Positions 27,473-42,135 of a DNA stretch of 64,000 nt are shown piece after piece; the stretch's first letter is position 1, and every line of letters starts with the position of its first letter. The stretch comes from Paraspadella gotoi (lineage: Eukaryota > Chaetognatha), in assembly GCA_051294375.1 (NCBI GenBank), contig CM119265.1, positions 21,266,278-21,330,277 on the forward strand, read 5' to 3'. The position numbers and the translations under genes are program-made. The notes beneath the pieces are model-generated. The model ran no database searches. It was given only the letters and a program-made list of their open reading frames with translations, and had not been told where the DNA came from.

Positions 27473-27754
27473 ATCGGCCGGTCTCGGCAACCGTGATCGT
27501 CGACTGCCTTCAACCGGCACGCTACGGTCGGGAGCGATCCTCCGATCCAACGCTCCGTCGGTCCACGTCCCCTTTCTTCGGCTTAATGGTGCCACTCCTC
27601 GAGGGACGTCATTGGCCACCGGGATCCTCCACGCCCCCTATGCCTGCCCGCCGCACTCAAAGAGCTCGACATCTAGTCACAGACGGGCGTCTAGACCAGC
27701 ATCATGCCCTTCCGTCCGGTAGATCTGCGCCCGGAGATGGCCTCTACAAATTTA
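27473..27754 (+). pseudogene. Heavily corrupted copy of the 5' candidate exon (block C2)
   Basis: Recognisable by shared anchors (acaaacttccgaa upstream, gatcctcc, cgtcccctttcttcg, tcctccacgcccc) in the same order as 31,636-31,918. It has many substitutions and indels, the acceptor reads gtcaag and the donor is lost. It lies in the noisiest part of the window, which ends at a 25-N gap. It is not usable as coding sequence. Confidence 0.65.
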
Positions 27755-29583
27755 GTTCGGGTCGAGACCGAAAAGATTAAGACTATGCAGTGCAAGCCGA
27801 TGGTCTCTCTCGATCCAGCCGCGTGAGAACCCGAGACTATGCAGCTGGCGATCTGGGCAGCCGCAAACCATGCCTTAGTACGCCGACGGTTTAAGTGGTG
27901 CAGGGTGGGCTAAATAAGATAAGACAACCAGTTAAACAGGCACGTGGGTATTGTCGTGGATAACGTGTGCGAAGATACCGGTTCCGCGCCATGGATATAC
28001 TAGAGTAACAGCTTATAGAGGATTAAACTGCTCCTATGATATACTCGTACCTTGATCAAGCGGTAGTAATGCGCTCTCGCGCTCGCGCTCCCGCTCTCTC
28101 CAAAACAATTGAATTTAGGCTAAAAAACAATATGATGTTTTCAGAGGCGCAGGCTTATATCTCGATAAAGTACCTCTCTATGTAAACATTAGTAGTTATA
28201 CGTTTATCTGATTTCGATGGCAATTTATAGAATTTGGCTCAGTCTCGTCTCAAAGTCTCGCACCTTGATTTTCCTTTCATATCGATATTGACAGCAACAA
28301 ACGCATTGAAACATGGCCTCTAATCTCTTTTCTCGGGACGCTTGTTTCAGCTCTCTCTCTACTTATTACTTTTTATTTCTTACCCATTAGTAACTTCGAA
28401 CCCACATTTAATAATCAGATTTCGGCCGGCTCCTGGACAATACAGGGGAATCTCATCGTGAACTCTATTACGCATGACCATTGGAAAAAAATATTGTTAA
28501 GCTGTCTCAAGCTGATTATGGAGAATAACGCCAAGCAGCGAAGACGTGATCAAAGATTGAGACGTGAGAATAGAATAGAAGTCTAGGTTACTTATCAAAA
28601 TACCAGCAGGCACACAAAAAGTGATCTTTTTTCCCGTAATCGGTAGAACTTAACGCATGCTGAAAAAGAAGGTTCCCTGATAGGAGACGAGCTCGAAGGG
28701 CTCCTCCCCTCTCTCCCGGGGGCCAACGGGCTTAAATGTATGAAGGAAGTTTATATTATTCTCATGGTTTGAACAATTTAATGGTTGCTCATCGTAAGGA
28801 AATAGATACCAGCTCGAGATACACTAGTGGATGAAAGTCGTGCGGCATGCGAGCTCCACGTGAGCTAGACTAGAACTCGATGGCTTGTCGGAGTTCTTAT
28901 AACTAATTGAAGCTCAGAGAGTGAGTAATTATAAGACTAATATAAGTCAAAAAAGAAACATTATTTATTAGAACGAATGAGAAAGCGAGAATAAAAAGGC
29001 ATGAACAACCAACACCATTCCAAGCTTTCTCATACATTTCGAAACATTATTTAAAGCATTTGAAACAATCATGAAACGTGCTACGTAAATAATAATAAAT
29101 CCTCTTTAAATGCGGAGAAGAAATAATACTCTGTGCTTGCGTCTAAAGAAGTGACTCAAGCTGTGTATGTATCACTTATGTACAGAAATGTGAAAATAAT
29201 GACAGAAGTGTAGTATATATTTCTAATCCTATTTGTGATTCACATTCTTATATATATTATATGTTATCTCCTAAATTGAACTCAATATAATTAGTCTGCC
29301 GGCTCTCCATTAAGACAAATAATAAGATCATCATGCGAGTATCACTAACGACCGTAGAAAACGATCAATATTATATTACTTCAGAAAAATAATGCTGTAC
29401 GTCACTTAGGTCGCTCGACTGATATACAAGAGTAGTTAGGCAGTCCGTGAGAGAGCGCCGGCAACAAGCTGCGCTGGTCCAGGATTGAGAAGGGTGAAAA
29501 ACCTTGCTGTTCAACCTTATAACTTGACCTTAAAGATATTATGCTCTTTCTCTCTGTCTTATTGCTCTCTGGTCTGTTCCTCG

Positions 29584-29648
<65 letters not shown>

Positions 29649-30561
29649 CTCTCTTTCTAACTGTTGCGACTATCTCTTTTCTGGTTTATATGTCTCTCGT
29701 GGAATGAAGAATTCCTCTCCTCTGTCTCAATAATGCCAATAATCAAGTCTCACACACCTAGCCTCTCTCGAAAGGCATATGATAGAGAATACATATCTCT
29801 CACCTTGGTGCTAAATACACTAAGTTCAGAAAGTAATTAAGGAATGAGAATGTGACATGAGGAGAGAGAGAGAAAATGAAGGGAAATACTTCCGGGCTTT
29901 CCTCTCTCATGCTCTCTCTTATCTCTGTCTGCGACAGGTCTTCTTCTCCTCTCAAATACCTTCTCTTCTCTCTAACTCAGTCGTCGGTCTACTCATCTTC
30001 TGTGTCCGTACTAATCCGTCTCATCCGTCTACTCTCTTCTCTCTCTCGCTTCTGCTCCATAATATCCCAGCCACTCTCCCAGGTCGATCCTCTCGCTCGT
30101 CGTTACCATTATCCTATCTCTCTCTCTCTTCTTCTTCCTTCTCTCCCCAACTCTCTAGTCGTCCACTCCTCCTACTCCATGCACTACATCACGTTCTCTT
30201 CTACTCCTACTCTCTTACCTCTCCTCTCCTCTCATTAATCCCGCATGAAAAGCGTAAAATATACAGAAAAAAAAAAAATTCTGTTAATATAATATAATAT
30301 AAAATAATCGTGTATAGATTATCGGTGACTATATCTCGGTACGCTGAACGGGAAATCACTCGCTCGCTCGAGTAATTTGAGCAAACAGACGCGACGCACG
30401 CTTTATAAAATAACTGACTCCCGACATCCATATCTCCGATATACTTCTAGATCCTATATTCTAATATATTTCATATGTCGCCGCGAGCGAGAACAAGACA
30501 GATTGAAAAATGTATTAAGAGAAGATTGAGCGAATTGTACGACGGTCATCTCTCCTCCTCT

Positions 30562-30586
30562 NNNNNNNNNNNNNNNNNNNNNNNNN
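30562..30586. other. Assembly gap (25 N) between C2 and C3
   Basis: Exactly 25 N separating the noisiest segment from a clean block that restarts at earlier content. Confidence 0.99.
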
Positions 30587-31106
30587 CTCGCTCTCTCGCT
30601 CTCTCGCTCTCTCGCTCTTTTAATTCTCGGCATTTCAAAATATTTGTCCTACGGTATCGAAATCCGGGTAAAGGGGATTTTCGGCAGAGATTCCAGAAAC
30701 TCGCGTATGCAAATTAGATTAGAGTCTAGAAAATCTAGAGCCTTTCATCATCGCCAAATATTCCAATTAGATTAGAATACTCTCTTTCTTCCAAAAATTG
30801 AGGATTCTCCCTCCATGCATCGCGGTGTCGACCCTTGACCCAGTAAAAACAATCTGTTCTTCAGACTCCTCATTCATTCCTATACGGCCCGGGAACGAGC
30901 GTTTTCTCTTGTCGCTAAAGAGCCTCTATCAAAAATGCTGGAGGGGGGGAGCGGGGGAATATTACTAAATTAAAAAAAGTAAACAACCGAGAAAATTAGT
31001 TGAATTAGGGAAAATTTTCGGGATGGAGCGGGAGAGAGAGAGAGAGACTAAGAAAGAGGGACTTCTAAGTCAACAAAATCAATCCAATGATAACAAAAAT
31101 CCTTTA

Positions 31107-31290
31107 NNNNNNNNNNNNNNNNNNNNNNNNNNNNNNNNNNNNNNNNNNNNNNNNNNNNNNNNNNNNNNNNNNNNNNNNNNNNNNNNNNNNNNNNNNNNNN
31201 NNNNNNNNNNNNNNNNNNNNNNNNNNNNNNNNNNNNNNNNNNNNNNNNNNNNNNNNNNNNNNNNNNNNNNNNNNNNNNNNNNNNNNNNNN
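31107..31290. other. Assembly gap (184 N)
   Basis: Interrupts C3 in the A-rich stretch equivalent to 17.49-17.84 kb of C1. Confidence 0.99.
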
Positions 31291-31635
31291 TTTTATCCAC
31301 CCCAAAAATACCAAGCTCAACTTTTAACTTAACTCACAGAAATATGTATCAAAAATGAAAATATATGGTAAAGAAGATCTCGCGAAAAATGACACTAACG
31401 CGAAAAAAACTTTGAACAGTAAACAATTTTCAACTGATCGTTTGTGTCACACTTTGAACGGACTTTTTTTCCTCTTTCTGTCTCTCACTCCTCTTCGCAT
31501 TATATCTTCCTTTATCATTTCTAAAAAAAAAGGAAAAATTCTTCAGCTAATATATTGGATTTATTAAGTAGATAATTTTTTTTCAACTACAAATTCAAAT
31601 TTAAAAAAAAACTTCCGAACTTTATCATCCTTCAG

Positions 31636-31918
31636 ATCGACGCATGCAACGGATCGTCGACTCCTTCACCGCATCGCTCGTCGAGCGATCCTCCGTCCAA
31701 CGCTCCGTCGAGTCCACGTCCCCTTTCTTCGCCATGTCCTCCTCGGGCGTCATGCACCGATCCTCCACGCCCCCTCTGCCGCCGCAAGAGCGCCATCTGC
31801 CGCGCGGGCCGCTCATCCCTTCCTCCATGATCTCGCCCGAGTCGCTCAAGTCGCCGCGCGGGCCGCAGCCGCTGACGTCGCCGGATCTGGACGCAGCCGC
31901 CTTGGCCGACGAGTTTAG
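31636..31918 (+). CDS. MECOM: Candidate 5' coding exon of MECOM/PRDM16-like gene (cleanest copy)
   Basis: Seen: a GC-rich open stretch preceded by a pyrimidine-containing acceptor (ttatcatccttcag) and followed by a donor (TTTAG|GTGAGGGG). Read from the ATG at 31,644 it gives 91 codons plus two bases, a Ser/Pro-rich chain including FFAMSSSGVMHRSSTPPLPP and ending in ALADEF. The two leftover bases (AG) join to the C that opens the exon at 44,337, so the reading frame is preserved across the intron; that phase match is the main evidence linking it to the zinc-finger gene. Two bases plus two codons precede the ATG, so it could be an initiator or an internal Met with a further upstream exon. No finger, PR/SET or other known domain is visible. 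Near copies lie at 18.17-18.46 kb and 27.47-27.75 kb within duplicated blocks; this copy has the fewest apparent indels. The link to the gene is inferred, not proven. Confidence 0.55.
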
Positions 31919-33038
31919 GTGAGGGGTGATGGGAGGATTGGGTATTGGGTAAGGTGGGTACGGTTGGCAATGGAAATGAGTAAGGCTAAAGGATTAAAGT
32001 CTGTTAATCGATGCGGTAGTAAAGCGATTGGCTCAGAGTTTGAGTCAAAAAAGAATTGGAAAAAAAATGTTTTCAAGCGTTTACAATAAATATTCATTAA
32101 TGTAGTTATACGTTTATCATTCTATCATTTTGAATTTGGCTCGTCTCGTCTTTGACTTGATTTCCTTCTTCATTGACACAACAAACCGCATTGAAAATGG
32201 CTTAATCTATTTTCTCGACGTTGTTAGCTTTAAAATTTACTTATTTTTTTTCTCATTTTAATCGAACCCAAAATCGATTCGCCTCGAAATCGGGATCCTC
32301 GTGACTCATCGACCAAGAAAAAAAAAATATTGTTAACTTTCTTAACCTGATTTGGCAAAAGTTAAACAGCGAAGAGTCAAAAGTTGAACGTGAGAATTAA
32401 ATAAAGTTTTATTATCAAAAACCGGAAAAAGTGACTTTTCCCGTAATCGGGAAACTTGGCAAAAAAGTCCCTCTGGAGCTCGAAGGCCCCCCTTCTTTTC
32501 CCGGGGGCCAACTTAGTATGAAGAGTTTTTTTTTTTTTTTGTTTCATTTGACAAATAAGTTTATCTAATGATACAGTAGGATACTGTAAAACGTTGAGCT
32601 CATTGGAAACTAAAATGATGCTTGTGGTTATTTTCTAATAAGCGTAGAGTAAAATTTACAACTTAATTAAGAACGAAAAGACAGAATTAGTGACCAACAC
32701 ATTCCAAGTTTTATACTCGAAATTAAGATGAAAATCGAACGCGTCTAATTAACCCCTTTTAAATGCGGAGAAATTTACGCTCAAGTATAAATCGAATGTT
32801 GAAATGAAAAGAAAAGTAGTTTTTCTTTCTCCTTTTATTTTTTCCTTCTTTTTTTTATTATTTCCTAATTATTTTTTGGCAAAGCCATTATCATCTGCGT
32901 CAAAAACGATGGAAGATTTAATTCAGAAAAATGGTCGTCACGGGCGCGAGGCAGCGAGGCGCGGAACAAGCTGCGCGGTGCGGGGGGAAAAAACTCTTCA
33001 CCTTTTTAAACTGGACCTTATTTTTCTTTTCTTTTTTT

Positions 33039-33063
33039 NNNNNNNNNNNNNNNNNNNNNNNNN
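33039..33063. other. Assembly gap (25 N)
   Basis: Exactly 25 N in a T-rich/CT junction of block C3. Confidence 0.99.
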
Positions 33064-33351
33064 TGGTCTCTCTCTCTCTCTCTCTCTCCCCTTATCTCTC
33101 CTCTCTCTCTCTCCTCTCTCTCATCTCATCCTCTCTTCTTTCTCTGCTCCCTCTTTTGTCGACTATTCTCTTTTTTTTGTTCGTAAATTGTTCGAAAATA
33201 ATAAAATTACCACCATACCCTAAACGAAGAAAATTAGAGTAATGACTTGCTTCTGTCAGAGATCGTAAGGAGAGAGACTGAGGGAGAGAGAGAAATGAGG
33301 GGAAAACTTCCGGTCTTTCTCTCGTCTCTTCTCTCGTCATCTCTCCTCTCG

Positions 33352-33405
<54 letters not shown>

Positions 33406-33964
33406 CTCTCTCTCTTCTCATCACTTCCTTCAAATCGAATCTCCATCTCTCTCGCGGACAATCCATCTTCCCAACTTAGCACACACATGACAATTCAAAT
33501 CTATTTTACCGAAGTAAAAAAAAAAATTTTTTTTTAAATAAAAAAAATAAAATATCGTGACATCGAACTGAACGGTAAATGTGTGAGGTTTTCAGACGAG
33601 AAGCTTTTTAAAAAAATGACCCGAAGTGTTTAGAGTTTTAGTAAATATTTATTTTTTCTGTTTTTGCGGGCGAGGAAACAGTTTATATGTTGACAATTAT
33701 ATATTTATGATTACAAAAAATTAGCTTGGGTGAATTTCTCCGTATTTAGGTCGAAATTAAGGGTGTTAGAATTCTGGAGGTTGATTTGCTCTGTTTTTTT
33801 CGAAATCGAATGAAAATCGGTTCTCCGCCTCTATTGGCTTCACGTCAAATTGTCACTTCGGAAAATTGTCTCCCTTCGCAATAAATAGAAGTCCCCCTCG
33901 CTAAAATATATGCATCACGCTCCTCTCTCTTCTCATCTCTCTCTCTCTCTCCTCTCTCTTCTCG

Positions 33965-33995
<31 letters not shown>

Positions 33996-34647
33996 CCTCT
34001 CCTCCTGCTTAACGGGTTTTTAAAATAATATAATTTTCTCTCAATTTAATGAGGGGAGGATTTAAAAAAAATGTGTGGTTATATTTTTTTATTTTTTTAT
34101 TTTTTTATTTTTTTTGGCCGAAGCGATTTTTCGTGTTCCCGGACCTAGACTTACGATCTCAGATTCCCAGTCTGCGTGATTCATTTAGTTTCCGGCGATC
34201 GCGTCAGTGAGAGAGAGGAAGAGAGAGAGAGAGAGATTCGTGATTTTCCCACCCGCCCATAGGGAGGGGAGGAAAAAGCTTTAATAGGGTCACTTTTTTT
34301 GGGAATGGAAATGATTCGAGATCGAAAAGATGGCTTTGGATCGACGCCGAAATCGTCCGAGAGAAAGTTCAAACGTCACAAGAAAACGCAAACATTTTTG
34401 CTCCTTTCTTTTTCGGAGAGACTTGCATCCGATAGGCCCTTTTCTTAAGGGCCTTTCTCTAGGCCTGCTTTCTTTTTCTTACGAGACCTTCACTCCTCCA
34501 CCCGCCCCCCCCCACCGTTTTCCCTTCGAGGTTTTTTCGCCTTTACCGCCTCAAGAATTTTCCATCCCCTTTATACACGCCACCCTTTCTCTCTCTCTCT
34601 CTCCTCTCTCTCTCGTCTCTCTGCTCTCTCTCTTCTCTCTCCCTCTC

Positions 34648-34680
<33 letters not shown>

Positions 34681-36256
34681 ATTCTTCCTCTCATCTCACA
34701 TTTTCGTTAAGGTTTTTCAAGAATTAAACAATTCAAGACTTTTGCAAAATTATCTTTTCAGTTAATTTTCTTAAGACTTGTAAGAAAAGAAAATGTTTCA
34801 ACACACAACGAAAAAATAAAAGAAACAGGGAGACATAACTTTACCTAACATTCATTTCCCGAAAGAAATATTTTTCAATATTTGACTCGAAATGTCCTAC
34901 AGGGGGGAAATAACGAAAATTAAACATGACTCTTCACTCCTCTCTCGCCTTCCTCTCTCTCTCCACTCTCTCTCTCTCCTCTTCTCTCTCTCTCTCTCTC
35001 TCTCTCGTCTCTTCCTCCGGTGACACCCTCAGGGGGTGCTAAGTTACCCCTTCTTTCGAAAGAAGACGGGGGGAGGTAGCGGGGGGTGTGAATGTTTCGA
35101 TCGCTCGTTCTCTTGCGACGCGAAAGGAACAAGACGCGTCCTATCTGATTTATCTTGATGTATCGCCTTCCTTATTAGGGAAAGAGACGCGATGCTGATC
35201 TAGAATTTATATCCTCCCGTAGGTATGAAGATGAGGAGGATGAAGAAATGGAAGATGAAGTTGAAAATTAAGATGAAGATGAAAGATGAGGAATAAAATG
35301 AATCGGTTGATTAAACAGTCGCGGTTTATATTGTCGGTTTTTTTTGCTTTTATTCGTGGTTTTTGGTTATTGTAGATAAGCAACTCACAATCTTCGCAAG
35401 AAAAAATTCCAAAATACATAACATTACGGGTGCTTCAAAAGCTTAATTAAGACGAAACTAGGTTAAAAAAATTGCCTTCATTCCCAAGTAAACGGTCGTT
35501 AACGAGGTGAGTAAATGTACAGAAGTAACAACAGACATCTACGAAATTTTACATATTTAATTGTCCGGCCAATCTTTAAAATAAAATTGAGATTGAGCGA
35601 GGGATCCGGGCGCGTTCCGGCTTCCAAGGAGGTCGAAGCTTTCAAAGATTTGAGGTAACTCAATTGAAGAAAATTCTCATCTCTCTCTCTTCTCACTCGC
35701 GTCGGCTCCGTCCAGTCTACTACTCTCTCTCCATACTCTATCCCTCTCTCTCTCTCTAATCTCTCTCTCTCCCCGTCCTCTCTCTCCAGCGGTCAAAAGG
35801 TCTCTAAGAAGCAGGCATCTTCCTGTTATTTTTTCAGTTCTTTTTTTTTTTTTTTTTGTTTTTGTTTTTTGCATATTAAATGAGTCAAAAAACAGGAAAC
35901 CGAAAAACGGGACAAAGGTTTAAAACGTGTTTTGTGAGGGGGAAAAAAGATAGATCTTTACAACGACGGAGAAAAAATTGTTACGTCTCAATAGGCTAAA
36001 AGATGTACTATTATTGATTATTTAAATATATAATATGTATTATTGTACAGAAAGATGATTTATCATTTTTTTCACTTTTCGAATGCCGTTTTTGCTTATT
36101 TTTAATTCAATCTTCCGTCATAATTAACGTTGACCGTTTTTTCTCTCTCGGACTAAAAAGCGATTTGATCGGATCGAGTTCGATAATTTTTGATGGTCAC
36201 GAAAATGGAGATGAACCGACAACAATCGCAGCGACAAAAACACAGTCGAGCGAGAA

Positions 36257-36344
<88 letters not shown>

Positions 36345-37417
36345 TTATCATGTGACTTTGTCTCACCCCGTTCATCCTTTAAAGGAGGATATGAAAAAAA
36401 GCCTGGCTGCAATATTGGAGGAGGCGTTGGAGATAGAAGGGATAAGAGAGCGGGATATAAGAGGAAGGGATAAAAAGGACGGGGATTAAAGAGGGGAAGC
36501 GAGAAAGAGAAGGGAGGAGATTGAAGAGTCGAGGAGGAGTTGTCCTGGAAGGAAGAGCGAGAGGCGACATTCCGACATTAAACGTCCCCTCGCGTAGATT
36601 GAGATCAATATGTCTAAAGGTTGAGATGGCCGGAAACAGACGGGAACCGGGGCGGAGAGAAGAAGAAGAGGAAGAAGAAGGGGAAGAAGAAGTAAAAATT
36701 TGAAAAAAGAAGGAGAACGAGAAAGTGAGAGAATGAGAAGTAAAGACGAAAACGTCGTAGAGGTCAGCACCCGCGAGCGATCGAACGACAGAGAGAGAGA
36801 GACGAAAAGAGGATTTCCTGTGAACCTTCTCTTTCCTCAAAAGTTTCCATTAATTCTTCATATCATACTCGGACGAAGTGAAGTTTTCGTGAAGGACATT
36901 GGAATTTTAGGCTGAGACCGTCGCCCTCCTTCTCCCTCCTCCTCCTCCTCTCATTTCTTCCCCCCCTTACCCTCCCTCCCCTTAAAATAACCTAGATTCT
37001 TTTTTCGGATGTTGGAAAAAGGCAGCTTTTCGGGGGGGGGAGGTGCGAAGAGCGCTTTTGATAAGACGGAGAAAAGGAGTGAGAGTGAGAGAGTGAGAGA
37101 GAGACGAGAGTGAAGAGACAAAGAATGGATATCTTTCATTGAATTCCGTCAACCCGCTTTGATTTCATTTTATGGATGTAGCCTTTTTTTTTTGTATGCG
37201 AGTTGAGAATTTTGTCCGGTGCGAAATAAAAAAAAAAAGTTGCCATTTTTCGTAAAATCTCCCGCCCCCCCTGCCCCTTCCTTCATTTAATATGAGCCGC
37301 AGAAGTGAGCTGTCTCCGGGTCTATTTATCTGGTCTTGTTAGCCCCTAACCTTTTTTGGAAAATTGAGACGGAGATGCAAAGAGAGAAGAAAAGAGAGAG
37401 AGAGAGATGAGAGAGAG

Positions 37418-37473
<56 letters not shown>

Positions 37474-38191
37474 ACCTTAATGAAAAAAAATCACTTGTGC
37501 TGGCTTCATGACAATAACTGATGTAATAACACGCCTGGGTTGTGGCTCCGCCGCCGGCCGCGCGCCGCCCGCCGCTGGCCCGCCGCTGCGACTCCGCTGC
37601 GCTGCCGCCGCCTCGCTGTCAAATCCTGGTCCCCTAAAAACTCATTAACTTCATTTTTCATTCGCCGCTCAACTTCTCGCGAAGCAGAGACAATCCTCTC
37701 TCTCTCTCTCACTTCCTTCAAATCGAATCTCCATCTCTCTCGCGGACAATCCATCTTCCCAACTTAGCACCACATTGACAAGTTCAAATCTATTTTACCG
37801 AAGTAAAAAAAAAATAATTTTTTTTTTAAATAAAAAAAATAAATATCGTGACATCGAACTGAAGGTAAATGTGTGAGGTTTTCAAGACGAGAAGCTTTAA
37901 AAAAATGACCCGAAGTTTTAGAGTTTTTAGTAAATATTTATTTTTTCTTTTTTGCGGGCGAGGAAACAGTTTAATATTTTGACAATTATTATATTTATAT
38001 TACAAAAAAATTAAGCTTGGGTGAATTTCTCCGTATTTAGGCTCGAAATTAAGGGTGTTTGAATTCTGGGAGGTTGATTTCTCTGTTTTTTCGAAAATCG
38101 AATGAAAAATCGGTTCTCCGCCTCTAATTGGCTTCACTCAAATTGTCACTCGGAAAATTGTCTCCCTTCGCTAAAGATGAAATATGCATCA

Positions 38192-38246
<55 letters not shown>

Positions 38247-38814
38247 TCCTTAACGGTTTTTTAAATAATATAATTTTCTCTCATTTTAATGAGGCGGAGG
38301 ATTTTAAAATGTGTGGTTTATTTTTTTTATTTTTTTTATTTTTTTATTTTTTTTTGGCCGAGCGATTTTCGTGTCTCCGGACCTAACTTACGATCTCAGA
38401 TTCCAGTCTCGTGTTCATTTGTTTCCGGCGATCGCGTCGTGAGAGAGAGAGAGAAAGAGAGAGAGAGTGATTTTTCCCCCCCGCCATAGGGAGAGAAAAA
38501 GCATTTAATTAGGGTCACTTTTTTTGGGATGGAAAAGATTCGAGATCGAAAAAGATGGCATTTGGATCGACGCCGAAATCGTCCGAGAGAAAAGTTCAAA
38601 CGTCACAAGAAAACGCAAACATTTTTTGCTCCTTTCTTTTTCAGAGAGACGTTCGATCCGATAGGCCTTTTCTTAAGGGCCTTTCTCTTAGGCCCTCTTT
38701 TTTTTCTTAAGAACCTTCACTGCCTCCACCCGCCCCCCCCCAGCCGTTTTCCTTCGAGGTTTTTTCGCCTTTACCCCTCAAGAATTTTCCATCCCCCTTA
38801 TACACGCCACCCTT

Positions 38815-38846
<32 letters not shown>

Positions 38847-38855
38847 CTGCTCTCT

Positions 38856-38905
<50 letters not shown>

Positions 38906-39154
38906 CATTCTTCCTCTCATCTCACTATTTTCGTTAGTTTTTCAAGAATTAAAAATTCAAGATTTTGCAAAAAATTTCTTTTTCAGTTAATTTTCTTTAA
39001 GACTTTAAGAAAAAAAAATGTTTTCACACACAAGAAAAAATAAAGAAACAGGGAGACAAACTTTACCTAACATTCATTCTCCCGAAAGAAATATTTTTCA
39101 TATTTGACTCGGAAATGTCCTACAGGGGGGAAAGTACGAAAATAAACATGACTC

Positions 39155-39272
<118 letters not shown>

Positions 39273-39878
39273 GTGACACCCTCAGGGGGTGCTAAGTTAC
39301 CCCTTCTTTCGGAAGACGGGGGGGAGGGCGGGGGGGTGTGAAGTTGTCGATCCTCGTTCTCTTGCGACGCGAAAGGAAACAAGACGCGTCCATCTGATTT
39401 ATCTTGATGTATCGCCTCCTTATTAGGGAAAGAGACGCGATGCTGATCTAGATTTATATCCTCCCGTAGGATGAAGATGAGGAGGATGAAGAATGGAAGA
39501 TGAAGTTGAAAATTAAGATGAAGAAGAAGATGAGAATAAAATGAATCGGTTGATTAACAGTCGCGGTTATATTGTGGTTTTTTTTGGCTTTTATCGTGGT
39601 TTTGGTTATTGTAGATAACAACTCACAATCTTCGCAGAAAAATTCAAATACATACATTACGGGGCTCAAAAGCTAATTAAGACGAAACTAGTTAAAATGC
39701 CTCATTCCCAGACGTCGTTAACGATGAGTAAATGTACAAAGTAACACAACTCTACGAATTTACATATTTATTGTCCGGCCTCTTTAATAAAATTGAGATT
39801 GAGCGAGGGATCCGGGCGCGTTCCGGCTTCCAAGGAGGTCGAAGCTTTCAAGATTGAGGTAACTCAATTGAAGAAAAT

Positions 39879-39933
<55 letters not shown>

Positions 39934-40359
39934 CCTCTCTCTCCAGCGTCAAAAGGTCTCTAAGAAGCAGGCATCTTCCTGTTATTTTTTCAGTTCTTTT
40001 TTTGTTTTTTTGTTTTTTTGTTTTTTGCATGTTAAATGAGTCAAAAACAGGAAACCGAAAAACAGGGACAAAGGTTAAACGTGTTTTGAGGGGGAAAAAA
40101 TAAAGATCTTTACAACGACGGAGAAAAAATTGTTACGTCTCAAGGCTAAAGATGTACTATTATTATTATTTAATATATAATATGTATTATTGTACAGAAA
40201 GATGATTTTATTTTTCACTTTCATCCGTTTTCTTTTTTATCTCCGTCATAATTAACGTTGACCGTTTTTCTCGGCTAAAAAGCGATTTGATCGATCGATT
40301 CATTTTTGATGTCACGAAATGGAGATGAACCGACAAAATCCAGCGACAAACACTCGAGC

Positions 40360-40463
<104 letters not shown>

Positions 40464-42025
40464 TTATCTGTGACTTGTCTCACCCCGTTCATCCTTTAAA
40501 GGAGGATATGAAAAAAGCCTGGCTCATATTGGAGAGCGTTGGAGATAGAAGGGATAAGAGAGCGGGGATATAAGAGGGAAGGGATAAAAAGGAGGGGATT
40601 AAGAGGGGAAGCGAGAAAGAAGGGAGGAGATGAAGAGTCGGAGGAGGAGTTGTCCTGGAAGGAAGAGCGAGAGGCGACATTCGACATTAAACGTCCCCCC
40701 GTAGATTGAGATCAATATGTCTAAAGTTGAGATGGCCGGAAACGACGGGACGGGGCGGAGGAAGAAGAAGAGGAAGAAGAAGGGGAAGAAGAAGTAAAAT
40801 TTTGAAAAGAAGGAGACGAGAAAGAAGAATGAGAAGTAAAGACGAAACGTCGTAGAGTTCAGACCCGCGAGCGAAACGACAGAGAGAGAGAGAGAAAGAG
40901 GATTTCCTGTGAACCTTCTCTTTCCTCAAAAGTTTCCATTAATTCTTCATTCATCTCCGGACGAAGTGAAGTTTCGATGAAGGACATTTGGATTTAGGCT
41001 GAGACCGTCGCCCTCCTTCTCCTCCTCCTCCTCCTCCTCCATTTCTTCCCCCCCCCTCTCCTCCCCCCCTTAAAATAACCTAATTCTTTTTTCGGATGTT
41101 GGAAAAAGGCAGCTTTTCGGGGGGGGGAGGTGCGAAGAGCGCTTTTTGATAAGACGGAGAAAAAGAGTGAGAGTGAGAGAGTGAGAGAGAGAGAGAGTGA
41201 GAGAGACAAAGAATGGATATCTTTATTGAATTCCGTCAACCCGCTTTGATTTCATTTTTATGGATGTAGCCTTTTTTTTTGTATGCGAGTTGAGAATTTT
41301 GTCCGGTGCGAAATAAAAAAAAAAGTTGCCATTTTTCGTAAAATCTCCCGCCCCCCCTGCCCCTTCCTTCAATTTAATATGAGCCGCAGAAGTGAGCTGT
41401 CTCCGGGTCTATTTATCTGGTCTTGTTAGCCCCAACCTTTTTTTGGAAATGAGACGGAGATGAAAGAGAGAAGAAAGAGAGAGAGAGAGAGATGAGAGAG
41501 AGACGAGAGAGAGAGGAGAGAGAGAGAGAGAGAGAGAGGAGAAGAGAGAGAGAGAACCTTAATGAAAAAAAATCACTTTGTTGCTGCTTCATGACAATAA
41601 CTGATGTAATAACACGCCTGGGTTGTGGCTCCGCCGCCGCTGCCGCCGCCGCTGCCGACTCCGCTGCCGCTGCCGCCGCCTCGCTGTCAAATCCTGGTCC
41701 CCCTAAAAACTCATTAAACTTCATTTTTCATTCGCCTCCTCAACTTCTCGCGAAGCAGAGACAAGAATGTAGCGAAGAAAACTTTGTCCGGCTTTTTTCG
41801 CCGGTGCCAGGTTTTTTTTTTTTCGGCCGCGGTAAAATTTAAATTGGTTGTAGTCGTTTCAAAGTCGCCATTGTCGTCGTCGTCGTCGTCATCTTTGTTG
41901 TCGCTAAAAGTCGCGAAGACCCGACAAGAGAGATTTTTATGAATTATGATTTTTTTTTTGTCTCGTTTTCTGTAAGTGAGAAAAAGAATCAAAAATGACC
42001 TCGATGAGGATTTTTTTTTGTTTAC

Positions 42026-42135
<110 letters not shown>

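Larger units (their letters stand above)
23963..30561 (+). repeat. Duplicated block C2 (partly very noisy)
   Basis: Starts at the same motif as C1 and follows C1 order, interrupted by a 261-N gap (24,617-24,877). From 23,963 to about 26,690 it differs from C1 mostly by small indels. From about 26,690 to 30,561 similarity drops sharply, with frequent substitutions and insertions, yet the order of landmarks equivalent to C1 17.7-20.1 kb persists. It stops at a 25-N gap. This looks like raw-read sequence; no gene is supported. Confidence 0.8.
30587..37696 (+). repeat. Duplicated block C3
   Basis: Starts in the ctcgctctctcgctcttttaatt region equivalent to about 16.97 kb of C1 and runs in order to the same gcagagacaatcctc end. 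It contains gaps at 31,107-31,290 and 33,039-33,063 and the cleanest copy of the candidate 5' exon. The last 0.8 kb (36,890-37,696) appears letter-for-letter the same as 23,151-23,956, whereas the rest differs by scattered indels. Confidence 0.85.
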
